In this document: one piece after another, positions 57,701 to 64,000 of the stretch
Numbering within the stretch: the first letter of the stretch is position 1
Layout: each line of letters begins with the position of its first letter
Source of the DNA: an uncultured Bacteroidia bacterium
GTDB taxonomy: Bacteria > Bacteroidota > Bacteroidia > Bacteroidales > ML635J-15
Assembly (NCBI GenBank): GCA_902800045.1
Contig: CADCCZ010000004.1
Location: 62,001-126,000 of the forward strand
Direction of reading: 5' to 3'
DNA length: 64,000 nt
Made by a program: the position numbers and the translations under genes
Notes under the pieces: model-generated
Database searches by the model: none
What the model saw: the letters and a program-made list of their open reading frames with translations, nothing else
Told to the model about the DNA's origin: nothing

Positions 57701-60700
57701 CACCATTCCTTTACAACTTTGGTTCGGCAACTGCTGGTGTAAACCAGATAAGCTTGCCTGGCAATATGCCTGCCAATGCTTATATAGCATTCAGATGGTT
57801 CTGCCAGACCGATTACTTCAGTTATAGTGTCGCTATCGACAATATATGTATCTGTTCTGCTGCCGAAGGCGCATTCGAATTTACTACAACAGTTGGAACA
57901 GTTCTTGAGGGTAACACTATGTCCGAAAGTATTGCGACATACCTTCGTAATGAAATATCTATTCCTGGTAGCGTAACATATTCGAGCTTGAATCCAATAA
58001 TAGCAATAGTTGATGGCAACGGATTGGTAACAGGAACTTCTGTCGGCATAGCTACCATCGAGGCAACATTTACTCCCGATGATCCTGCAAAGTGCCCGAG
58101 TTATGCTTACTTTTATGTAACAGTAGGTAGCGAATCGTGCAAGGAAATCGGTAATTCTGCTGCTACTACATATAGGGCTCCTGTAAATAATAAATATAGA
58201 TATACATATACTCAGATATTATACAGGCAAGAAGAAATTGATGCTACTGGTTTGATAACATCAATAAGTTTCCAGTATGCATACAATACGCCAATGACAG
58301 CCAAGAATTCGGTAAAGATATACTTGAAGGAAACAGACAAAACTGCTTTCGCTAACCAAAACGACTGGGTTCTCGGTATAACAGAGGACGATCTGGTATA
58401 TTCAGGTGCGCTCAATTGTTCGCAGGGATGGAACTCGTTCTTCCTCGATACTCCATTCCCATATTCAGGTGGAGACAATAATCTGTTGCTTGTAATCGAC
58501 GACAATTCGGCTACATCTAATTCAGAAAGATATGTATTTAATAGCACAACAACCAGTTACAATTCTGTAATATCATATTATAGCGATAATAGTAATTACG
58601 GAAACAATAATATAAGCGGACATTCAAAAATTTGTGATGGTGCACGTCCTAATACTAAGTTCTGTATTTACGATGGTAGTAAATCGACAATAGTGTACAA
58701 CACATCAGAAAATTGTTTGAATGGCGTTTCTGGTGATATCCAGAGCAGTGTTGGCGTAGCTGGCTATCCAATCTTTGTTACAAGCGATATTCCTTCGTGC
58801 AGTACAGGTCTCTTCTTGCATTGGAATACCAGACCCGATGATAGTGGTACTAGCTATGCTTCGGGAGCATTTATTCCACAAGCACCGCAGGATACTTTGG
58901 TTCTTTATGCAATATATAGGTTGTGCGATTATGTTGATATTGTTAAGCAGGGCTATGTTCAGCAGGGTGTCGACGATGGTGGAAAAGACAGTTTCGGAAT
59001 CCAGAAGTTCAATGTATGCCAGGGTGAGACTATCGAACTCGTTGCAGAGAAAAAGGCTGGAGCACCAGACAATATTACCTTTTCGTGGGATGTAAACCGT
59101 CACGATGGTAATGCTCATGTGACTAGCAACAGTTCTTCTGTATCTTATGTGGCCACCACTACTATGGGTCACGACATCTTGTTCAAAGTCGATGGACATG
59201 ATGGTTGTAGGCAGGAGATTCCTCTGCGTGTATGGGTATCGCATGGTCTTAGAGTGGTAGATGACCAACAGACTGCCGGTACAATTTGCGTAGGTAAGGC
59301 TAAGGAAATTATAGTGGGCGATCCGCGAGTAGTGCCTGAGGCTATGATTGAGGTTGACAATGAGAGATTGGAAATTAAGTCAACTCAGGGTCAGGCTGTA
59401 ACCAAGTTTATTCCTGATGGTGTAGGCGAATGCTATACTTCTGATGTTACATTTGCCGACTTCAAGGAAAATGCTGTGATTGCCGATGCTTCAAATATAG
59501 ATTATGTAAAGATTAATTTGGAACACTCGCATATCGGCGACGTACAAATCTCGCTTAAGTGTTATACACCGAACCATGAGCCTAGAACAGCAATATTGCT
59601 TCAGGATTGCCAGGGAGCATCTGGTGGCGGTCTCGACAATGATTCGTATGCATGGCCGTATAAGGTAATATCATGTTATGCTGTTTTCGACAGATTTGTC
59701 AACGATGGTTATAATAGCGGCGATTGTATAAAGGGACGTGCTAGCGGTTCGGCTAATATGAAAGTATTTGTTGGATACGACAATACTTCGACAGGCGTAC
59801 GTCAGGAAGCTAGAGCTTTCGATAAGGATTTGACTACAGCTGAAATGCTTACCGAACTTCGCAATATGCGTAATAATAATCCTGGAAATATTCCTGCTGA
59901 TTTCTGTTCAGGTGGCTATTATTATAAGTTTAATAGGTGGGTTTATAACGGTAATTTCAGTACTGGAGGTGCAGGTAATGGAGGTTTTGGAAACACTTCA
60001 TATAACCAATGGTATTCCGAGGCTGCATCCTTAGGTTATGGTAAGCCTAGCATGCACGATGGTCTTGGTAACTATATTCTGACAAATTCATACAATGAAG
60101 AAGGTATAGGCCTAGACTACTGCTGGTCGAACAGCGACAGCTACCAGTATGCTGCTGCCGATGGAAATATGCTCGACAATGCAAACCACATGCGCGGCTA
60201 TACAAATGCTTTAATAGTAAAGCCTTCGAATGCAAGCAACGGAACCCAGTACTACCATCCGTTCCAGAGTTTCCAGAGTCTTGTGGGATGTAAGCTCAAC
60301 GGCGTATGGACAATACAAATATGCGACTCGTGGGGATTGGATAACGGTTATATATTTAATTGGGAAATCGGTCTGAAGGACATTGATGACAATGCATGGT
60401 CTTATGAAGTAAAACTCGAAGATTCGTATGTAGGCAACTGCGGAGGCTATAACTCGAATAATCCGTATGATGACGACAACTTAATAAGCGAAAGTTCAGG
60501 ATCGGGTACTCCAAACTTCTATATTCACCCGACAATTGCCAATATGGAAAGCAACGGTATAACCTTGCCTACCTATCCAGCAACTTTAGCTCGCAATTGT
60601 GAACTGACACTCGAAGATAATATAGGTTGCCTTACTACTGGAAATGGATTTACATACAATATTTCCCAACCTGCAATACCGCATATTGTTAGCCCTGATA

Positions 60701-62646
60701 TCTGCTTGGGCGAACAGGCACATGTATCTGCAGATCTTGGAGGTAACTGGGTGGTACCAGGTAGCCAGTCTATGTTCAAGTGGTGGACTTTACCGTATGG
60801 CGAAACCGAATGGCAGCCACTTAACGATCAGGGCGTTGTTAACCCAGTAAGTGGTGTAACTTCCGCAGCATTCTCTTATATACCTACACGTTCGGGCGAT
60901 AGGTTCAGAGCCGAGATATACGATGCTCATGGTTGCGGTGGTATAATTGATGATATTATTATTACAAATTTGCCAGATATTGCCAATATGGCTGACTACG
61001 ATTACATTTGGCATGGTAAATTTATTGATGCAACTAGCACCGACTGGAATACTGCAACTAACTGGTATGTAAACGAGAACGGATCATATTCGGTTGTAAC
61101 ATCTTCACTTCCAACTACGGCTCACAATGTATATATCGGTGAATCTCAGTGTACAAAGACTACCGATGTTGTGCTTACCGATGCAGCAAGTGCAAAGAAC
61201 CTTACGATAGGTTCGAATGCTTCGCTTACAGTTACTGCAGGTGTCCCATTGAGTATTGCTGGTGATCTTGTAAATGAAGGTGCTTTGAATGCTAATGAAG
61301 GTTCTGGTAATAATAGGAGCTACGTTGCCTTCGTAGGTTCTGGCGACCAGACGATTAGCAATGCTCAGACATTTGGCGACGTGGAATTCTCACAATCTGG
61401 TAATGATATTCATAAGATTATAGCAAACAATGGTATTACCGTAGATCATACTGCATCGTTTAACAAGGGTATTGTCATTGGTAATGCAACATTCAACGAT
61501 GGAGCTTCTGCGAATGTAAGCACCTTCAATAGTTACGTTGACGGAAATGTAACTAAGAAGGGTAATACAAATTCGTTCACATTCCCGACAGGTAGCGACG
61601 GCGTATTGGGTTCATTCACTACAAAGATTGAAAATAATGCACCCGAAGGTTTGTCTGTAAGGTTCAACCATAAGCGCGGCGATGGTACCGATGAGTCTGG
61701 CTTCTCTAGCGAAGCACCAGATTACTATCCCGAATGGTGGACTGCAAATAGTATGTGTAGCGACAACGATCCTCAGCTCGACCATGTGAGCAACTTTGAG
61801 TACTGGAAGGTAGATGGACTTGGAGCTAACACAAATCTAACTTCGCTTTCACTCGTCGTTGATGCAGATTCGCCTACTCAGCATTTCCATTCAGGAAGCC
61901 AGTACGATCCTAGCAAGATATGTGCTGTAGCTCATTACGATTGCTGGAAAAATCTTGGTAGAGTAACATCTACAGTTACTGGTAACCATAATACTATAAG
62001 GATAAATGGTATTCCTTCTATTCCACGTACCCGCGGCGGTGCATTCGACGGCATTGTAACCCTCGGTTCTATTGACCGTAGCACTCTGCTTCCAATCGAA
62101 CTTGCTGCTTTCTCGGCTAATTGCGACGGCAAGTCGGTACTTGTGGAATGGACTACCGCTAGCGAGCGTAACAACGACTACTTCATCATTGAACGTTCCG
62201 ACGATGCAATCAACTTTGTCGAAATAGCACGCGTTGCTGGTGCTGGCAACAGCATCGAGCAGCTCGACTATAGCTATGCCGATTATGGCAAACGTAGCGG
62301 CGACAACTACTACCGCCTCGTTCAGGTAGACTACGATGGTATGCGTTCGGTTTCGGAAATAGTGGTGGTATTCTGTGCCGACGAAACTGGCGAAGAACCC
62401 GAAGTACTCGCATACCCGAATCCGTTCAACGATGATCTTAATATAGAACTTGATAATTTCGGCGACCGTCCAGCCCAGATCGAGGTGTTCGATATGCTCG
62501 GCAAGTTGGTTTACACCGAATCGGTCGAAAATCCGCAGAATAGTTATAATACGGTTCTGCAACTTGGCGGATTGCCAACTTCGACCTACAATGTTCGCGT
62601 TTCGACTTCCGACTTTGTTATAAACCGCAAGGTTGTGAAGAACTAA
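48790..62646 (+). CDS. Giant T9SS-exported multi-domain surface protein
   Basis: This is a 4618-residue protein. An unusual polar stretch of about 54 residues precedes the signal helix (about 55-78, cleavage likely in AWG-Q). The mature part mixes many Fn3 domains (first near 234, then about 438, 532, 780, 866, 956, 1220, 1312, 1559, 1833, 2103, 2301, 2486) with jelly-roll segments like cleaved-adhesin/MAM domains (80-232, 326-437, 1648-1834, 1921-2101, 2850-3020). Also present are two GEVED domains (about 619-780, 1398-1557), two Big_2-like domains (2755, 3027) and a P-domain-like region (about 3538-3870). It ends in a T9SS type A sorting domain (about 4538-4618, YPNPFNDDLNIE). An adhesin-type role is inferred. 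No protease active site was recognised. Confidence 0.92.
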   Translation: MKDFYGMRGNSTIMLGALNEGNKASVCVSKLFEVNKIANISKIGNITYENNLTTYKLRILFTMLAFCMVLVFGGKAWGQTALFNEDFESGDMPTGWTIDGPGTWSVGTGDYSSSTGAGQGTYNAKITHGNNDEVTKLITPEIDLSSVASATLSFMHIERAWAGDFDELRVYYRASSSDSWTKIAEYTSEFASWTTEEDIVLPSTSSTYQLAFEMTDNYGYGVGIDDIQIFSPPSCPQITTLAASNITPSSADISWTEGGSATTWILKYGTAGFNVETEGTTQNISTTPAFEITGLTANTAYHVYVKANCGGGDESEWRNISFRTACSAITSFPWSENFESYESGNFTEPCWVNEHISGSGVFASEDGDIEGATELAFISRNYSTSDDAHGIPAESASGWFTYELNIPLTGTCYIILRGESQYGSATYMDNFIVREAPACIKPTGLSVSNVLARQATLNWTAGADETAWQYKINDGEWADIENASLGRTNYFCVISGLEAETTYSIQIRSNCGTNGYSEPTAAVSFTTTVACPVPQNITCTNITRSSALVSWANVSGISWKLQYKKTSASTWTEVVLVSSNSYSLVGLDDASTYEVQVLADCDGDGLSEWSSSVYFYTGHCQPTPTSVDGTGITNVTFGTGDVVVNNSERPTASPYYGDYSNLIGAVQAGVEATVSITYATGYTYGTIIWIDLNDNLVFDGNEVVYVGESESANPTVLEATFTLPASTPTGDYRMRIAGADSYYNSYVGSISEAAEANSCPTSSFTIVHDYTIRVLDPPSCLNPLALRATNIAARTANLVWIPSGSETAWQICVNGDEEHLIDVTERPYTLTDLTPDTEYTIKIRANCGSEQSNWSSPINFTTLPSCYAPEDLAASEVTARSAKLSWTAGADETAWQICISDAPGHENIIDVTSNPYTLTDLMPSTRYIIKVRANCGDVDGVSAWSNNALFGTPVACPAPTDLAATLTPGNGTIATLGWTGNGTATDWVVEYGTAADFTGAVSETVTGTPSIDLTGLTAETTYYARVKAICGGIDGESAWSSNINFTPTNSYSITLNDGTATNGYVPVYGYYVDNYSRSQFIIPASALTDIQWSSITKLTFYSSNASINWGAAEFDVRLKEVDHTTISSLEDWNSMDLAYHGNLGISGNVMEVTFDTPIYYEDGDLMIGTNQTISGSYVSCSWYGVSATGASMGGYGSSISQQNFLPKVTINYIHDVSSACHRPKNLNVTSVGAREATIGWTAGDTEPNWNLSYKADDDPDWTEVANVTNPVTIDGLVPEKDYQVRVQANCEGGTGVSAWSKVASFTTLPACPAPTNISAEVTFTTATITWTEGLSETNWNLRYKANGAADWTILNNVTYPYTITGLTADTHYELQLQSKCSAMSLSEWTASYSFFTGYCQPEPTTIDNNAITRVIFGTGDNVVNNTTRPLFPPYYGNYSNLIGAVPAGIESMVSITYETGVAYSTIIWIDLNNNLTFDGNEVVYVGKSSSADPTTLNAAFTLPASTPTGDYRMRIAGAASYYNSYVSSIAAAEYADPCPIGTKIIVHDYTLRVLDVPSCMPPTAVAVDGIAATTANISWTENNSATSWEVEYSTNSDFSNSQTINATTNPFELTGLADATTYYVRVKSKCTIDDLSIWSAAVSFTTECAAKTIVAGFPYTEDFNSYDGSVSSTTAPTGYPYHTMPSCWTFVNMSASTSYYPQMFLSSSSSYSVSGNCLFFKSSSTTPAYAVLPQFTNNIETLELDFTYRNEGTSESNGTLHVGIASDLSNLESSYIEIKSFARTTTLTQEELVFSENTDETGNYYIVFKYVGGSSNNYYLSIDNVAVKIPSACTKPTNLTVSSAGLNEATLEWTPGDAETEWNLRYRVYGENNWTIINNVTNPYTLTGLSASTSYEIQVQADCGGSISDWTGSETFSTKYGIVFFEEFANTTMPADWTRYTGRLDNVMNGTISLSTTTSGWSFGTNNGVFDDHARVNIYGTSCNYWLATPVIIMEPNVQLTFDLALTSYYGNGPADNSGLDDMFAVLISTDNGSTWTVLRKYDNVGSPDVYNNIATGGELITIDLSAYGSNEIIIAFYGESTDSNADNNLHIDNVLIDYIPSCFKPTGLAVVSADLNTATIEWIPSGDETAWQYRLDNGAWTNLENVTGTTTKTATISGLTAATVYSLEVRAYCSDNLNDQSKPSEAVSFHTSLCSSNDMCEISYELTDSEGDGWDGSAIKVVDASTGIILGTWTVEDGESQAEGTLAVCDGRQIRFEWIDGGSSDECSYIVYDVNGEEILLGENAFAPTVYTVDCTVKTCKKPKNLIVSDITATSAQISWTPNGNFTTWEYSIDNGANWESVSGVTHADLTGLTEGQIYTVSVRTDCGSEQSEARVASFETGNMCEINYDLVDSYGDGWNNATIMVVDVTEGAIIATLTIPSGSNNVSGTLPVKDDHDIRLIWGDGSYDSECSYTITDASGAVIVSQTGSMTPSIINYTINCPTCIRPNNLITTEVTTTSAILSWEAGTASSWIIECSSSSDFSTIISSIAVNATPEKEYTGLTTDETYYFRVKAVCGIGDESSWSNVCEVTPSICRRMGNGLADNENLPSNSYYKYSYSQQIYTAAELGSAGLMSGISLYNNGTTVTRTFDLYIVPTNKTSFVNVSDWIPVSDADKVFSGSVTMTEGQWTQIDFDNAIEFDGTRNIAVVIDDNTGSYVRGMSCLAYNATKQSLYVYSDGSNYNKDNMSSISGTLPTVKNQIKFCITGCEERPGTFEFANSSEIIPVGGTINISGTNYLTNNVSPSGTIQWSSSDTRIATVSSEGVVTGHSAGKAIITASIPSVLENGTLYCAVQAEFAAVVDCGATDVLCFDFEDYAQPNTNYWIDAGIPSCWRRIYEGSHDGGAPHVYNGEFAMDGNAIEITSGNYQLYGQNYGYTNYVVMPYVSGLENGGMVKFNAWWQYVDYGTLTLGYMTDPDDASTFVAVENATPFLYNFGSATAGVNQISLPGNMPANAYIAFRWFCQTDYFSYSVAIDNICICSAAEGAFEFTTTVGTVLEGNTMSESIATYLRNEISIPGSVTYSSLNPIIAIVDGNGLVTGTSVGIATIEATFTPDDPAKCPSYAYFYVTVGSESCKEIGNSAATTYRAPVNNKYRYTYTQILYRQEEIDATGLITSISFQYAYNTPMTAKNSVKIYLKETDKTAFANQNDWVLGITEDDLVYSGALNCSQGWNSFFLDTPFPYSGGDNNLLLVIDDNSATSNSERYVFNSTTTSYNSVISYYSDNSNYGNNNISGHSKICDGARPNTKFCIYDGSKSTIVYNTSENCLNGVSGDIQSSVGVAGYPIFVTSDIPSCSTGLFLHWNTRPDDSGTSYASGAFIPQAPQDTLVLYAIYRLCDYVDIVKQGYVQQGVDDGGKDSFGIQKFNVCQGETIELVAEKKAGAPDNITFSWDVNRHDGNAHVTSNSSSVSYVATTTMGHDILFKVDGHDGCRQEIPLRVWVSHGLRVVDDQQTAGTICVGKAKEIIVGDPRVVPEAMIEVDNERLEIKSTQGQAVTKFIPDGVGECYTSDVTFADFKENAVIADASNIDYVKINLEHSHIGDVQISLKCYTPNHEPRTAILLQDCQGASGGGLDNDSYAWPYKVISCYAVFDRFVNDGYNSGDCIKGRASGSANMKVFVGYDNTSTGVRQEARAFDKDLTTAEMLTELRNMRNNNPGNIPADFCSGGYYYKFNRWVYNGNFSTGGAGNGGFGNTSYNQWYSEAASLGYGKPSMHDGLGNYILTNSYNEEGIGLDYCWSNSDSYQYAAADGNMLDNANHMRGYTNALIVKPSNASNGTQYYHPFQSFQSLVGCKLNGVWTIQICDSWGLDNGYIFNWEIGLKDIDDNAWSYEVKLEDSYVGNCGGYNSNNPYDDDNLISESSGSGTPNFYIHPTIANMESNGITLPTYPATLARNCELTLEDNIGCLTTGNGFTYNISQPAIPHIVSPDICLGEQAHVSADLGGNWVVPGSQSMFKWWTLPYGETEWQPLNDQGVVNPVSGVTSAAFSYIPTRSGDRFRAEIYDAHGCGGIIDDIIITNLPDIANMADYDYIWHGKFIDATSTDWNTATNWYVNENGSYSVVTSSLPTTAHNVYIGESQCTKTTDVVLTDAASAKNLTIGSNASLTVTAGVPLSIAGDLVNEGALNANEGSGNNRSYVAFVGSGDQTISNAQTFGDVEFSQSGNDIHKIIANNGITVDHTASFNKGIVIGNATFNDGASANVSTFNSYVDGNVTKKGNTNSFTFPTGSDGVLGSFTTKIENNAPEGLSVRFNHKRGDGTDESGFSSEAPDYYPEWWTANSMCSDNDPQLDHVSNFEYWKVDGLGANTNLTSLSLVVDADSPTQHFHSGSQYDPSKICAVAHYDCWKNLGRVTSTVTGNHNTIRINGIPSIPRTRGGAFDGIVTLGSIDRSTLLPIELAAFSANCDGKSVLVEWTTASERNNDYFIIERSDDAINFVEIARVAGAGNSIEQLDYSYADYGKRSGDNYYRLVQVDYDGMRSVSEIVVVFCADETGEEPEVLAYPNPFNDDLNIELDNFGDRPAQIEVFDMLGKLVYTESVENPQNSYNTVLQLGGLPTSTYNVRVSTSDFVINRKVVKN

Positions 62647-62680
62647 AATTGCCTAAATAAACACACTAACAAATAGGTTC

Positions 62681-62719
62681 GGCATCCCAGAATGTTCCCC
62701 GCATTTGGGATGCCTTTTT
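62681..62719 (+). terminator. Intrinsic terminator of the giant gene
   Basis: Stem GGCATCCCA/TGGGATGCC (62681-62689, 62706-62714) followed by T, 35 bases after the stop. Confidence 0.85.
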
Positions 62720-62762
62720 AGAAAAAAAAGTTATACGATAAGACTTCTCTCTCAGTATTGAG

Positions 62763-62797
62763 AAAAAAAACGCCTTGGAGATATCCAAGGCGTTTTT
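62763..62797 (-). terminator. Intrinsic terminator of ftcD (works on both strands)
   Basis: Stem CGCCTTGG/CCAAGGCG (62771-62778, 62785-62792), flanked by an A-run on the left and a T-run on the right. It lies 20 bases beyond the ftcD stop on the minus strand. Confidence 0.85.
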
Positions 62798-62816
62798 ACT
62801 TTATTGGTTTTATTTA

Positions 62817-64000
62817 TTAGCCGTTTATCTTCTGGTTGGCAATTTCCATTACTTCCTTTTCGATTGCGAGAGCGCGTTTTTCAATTTCTTCGCCCTTCTT
62901 CAAGATGTCGGCGACAAACTCCTTGTCGTTGTACGACTTGCAGTTTATTTTCACGTTGAGGAAAGCCCCCTGAACAGCCGACCTTGCAGCCAATGCGCCT
63001 ACGCCGGCATCGCTTATCGAAGCTTCGAGACCGTTCTTTGCCATCTCAAGCATTACCTGCATGCTTTCGCAGCTGAGGCTCATGGTCTTAAATGGAATCT
63101 CGATAGCAAACTTGGTTGCGTCCTGGATTGCCTGTTTGCGGCGTGCCTTGTCCTCGTCGCTTGCCTTTGGCAGTGCAAATGCGTCCATAATCTTGTTGAA
63201 TGCGTTGGTATCTTCGTCAACCATCTTGAGCAATTCGTCGTGGTAGTATTTGCCTTTTTCTGCCCAGTCGCTGTAGTTTTTCCATGTGTCGTCGTTGCGG
63301 TGCTTGAGAGCGGTGAGGTTTGCAACCATAGTTCCCAAAGCGGCACCGAGCGAACCCATATATGCCGAAATAGAACCACCACCAGGAGCTGCCGATTCGG
63401 ATGCAGTTGTGTGGCAGAATTTTACGAGGTCCATGTCAATGAGTTTCGGCTTGTTGTCCTCAAGCATATATTCTATAACGTTCTTCTTCGGGTCGAAAGG
63501 CTTAACATCGTTCAAACCGAGTGAGCGGACAGCAATCTTTATGAGTTCTTCGTCCGAAACGCCGAGCGAACGTCCTTGTTTCTGCAGGAAGTAGCGACCT
63601 GCATCGAGCAAGGTCTTGAGAGGTGTTACACCAACGAGTTCCGAACCAGTTACGCGGATTCCGTGAGCTGCAGCGCGTTCGCAGACGGTGTCGAAAGCAA
63701 CGTGCAGAGGAGTAACGTCGATGTCGGTGAGGTTCATCGAAATCTGTGCGATTCCGTATTCCTCGATGTACCAACCGATTGCCTTTACCGATTTCAAGAG
63801 GCCAGGAACATATACCTTGTTGCCGTTTTCATCGAGAACCGGCTTGCCTGTAATGGGATGACCTTCACGCTTTACACGGCCGCGTTCACGAACATCGTAT
63901 GCAATTGAGTTCGCCTTGTTTACCGATGTGGTGTTAAGGTTTACGTTGAAGGCCACGAGGAAGTTGCGTGCGCCAACTGCGGTTGCACCAGTGTGCATTA
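62817..64000 (-). CDS. ftcD: Glutamate formimidoyltransferase / formimidoyl-THF cyclodeaminase, partial
   Basis: At least 394 codons; the 5' end is outside the window. The Met at 63998 is internal, since family sequence (TGATAVGARNFLVAFNVNL) continues across it. The N-terminal formimidoyltransferase part runs to about 63470, including ISMNLTDIDVTPLHVAFDTV. The C-terminal cyclodeaminase part starts with SAAPGGGSISAYMGSLGAAL. This bifunctional enzyme of histidine breakdown moves the formimino group of formiminoglutamate to tetrahydrofolate and then releases ammonia. Other hut genes are probably beyond the right edge. Confidence 0.95.
   Translation of the reverse strand, partial: MHTGATAVGARNFLVAFNVNLNTTSVNKANSIAYDVRERGRVKREGHPITGKPVLDENGNKVYVPGLLKSVKAIGWYIEEYGIAQISMNLTDIDVTPLHVAFDTVCERAAAHGIRVTGSELVGVTPLKTLLDAGRYFLQKQGRSLGVSDEELIKIAVRSLGLNDVKPFDPKKNVIEYMLEDNKPKLIDMDLVKFCHTTASESAAPGGGSISAYMGSLGAALGTMVANLTALKHRNDDTWKNYSDWAEKGKYYHDELLKMVDEDTNAFNKIMDAFALPKASDEDKARRKQAIQDATKFAIEIPFKTMSLSCESMQVMLEMAKNGLEASISDAGVGALAARSAVQGAFLNVKINCKSYNDKEFVADILKKGEEIEKRALAIEKEVMEIANQKING

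Noticed and set aside
61891..62562. 223-codon minus-strand open frame at the end of the giant gene
   Set aside because: It mirrors the T9SS sorting-domain coding region and has no independent features.

Overview
The window is a stretch of chromosome from a Bacteroidota bacterium, almost certainly a Bacteroidales-type lineage that has a type IX secretion system (T9SS). The evidence is the Bacteroidota promoter pattern (TTTG, 19 bases, TAnnTTTG) in front of several genes; the gldE-gldD pair; the rpsU-xerC-hpf-tRNA-tuf-secE-nusG-rplKAJL-rpoBC-DUF3467 order; and a giant cell-surface protein ending in a T9SS type A sorting domain. No species can be named from the sequence alone.

Layout. 1-675: start of an EttA-type ABC-F gene, then 0.6 kb rich in palindromic elements. 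676-9822: a very long alpha-2-macroglobulin-like protein, ssb, gldE, gldD and a phosphopantetheinyl transferase. 10059-15975: small envelope and secreted proteins (a zinc-ribbon/LamG-like/OmpA protein, a lipoprotein, a DUF4870-like membrane protein and a three-repeat Cys/Trp protein) around a pyrroline-5-carboxylate dehydrogenase. 15978-19740 (minus strand): a bcp-recA-TPR lipoprotein-capA operon. 19871-22741 (minus strand): an accessory block with two SSB-like proteins, a 445-residue protein and a 121-residue protein that both seem to carry an LPD3/PBECR-like (polyvalent or mobile-element associated) domain, a duplicated 94-bp promoter region with helically phased boxes, and a candidate small RNA. 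22984-25362: acyltransferase, acyl-AMP ligase and acyl carrier protein. 25507-29679: a secreted WG-like protein, an ATP-grasp enzyme, a PhnP-like hydrolase and GlmM. 29951-33286: a secreted TPR-CHAT protein. 33675-48377: the translation/transcription supercluster with five tRNAs. 48790-62646: a 4618-residue multi-domain surface protein. 62817-64000: FtcD, running off the right edge.

How the parts fit. Much of the window is conserved housekeeping (translation, RNA polymerase, RecA, GlmM, SSB). Between these blocks sit lineage-specific envelope proteins and short palindromic repeats. The least explained part is 19.9-22.9 kb: two independently promoted units share the same upstream control region, and a small RNA with a consensus promoter and an intrinsic terminator lies between them. 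Predictions rest on reading motifs by eye; no database search was possible.
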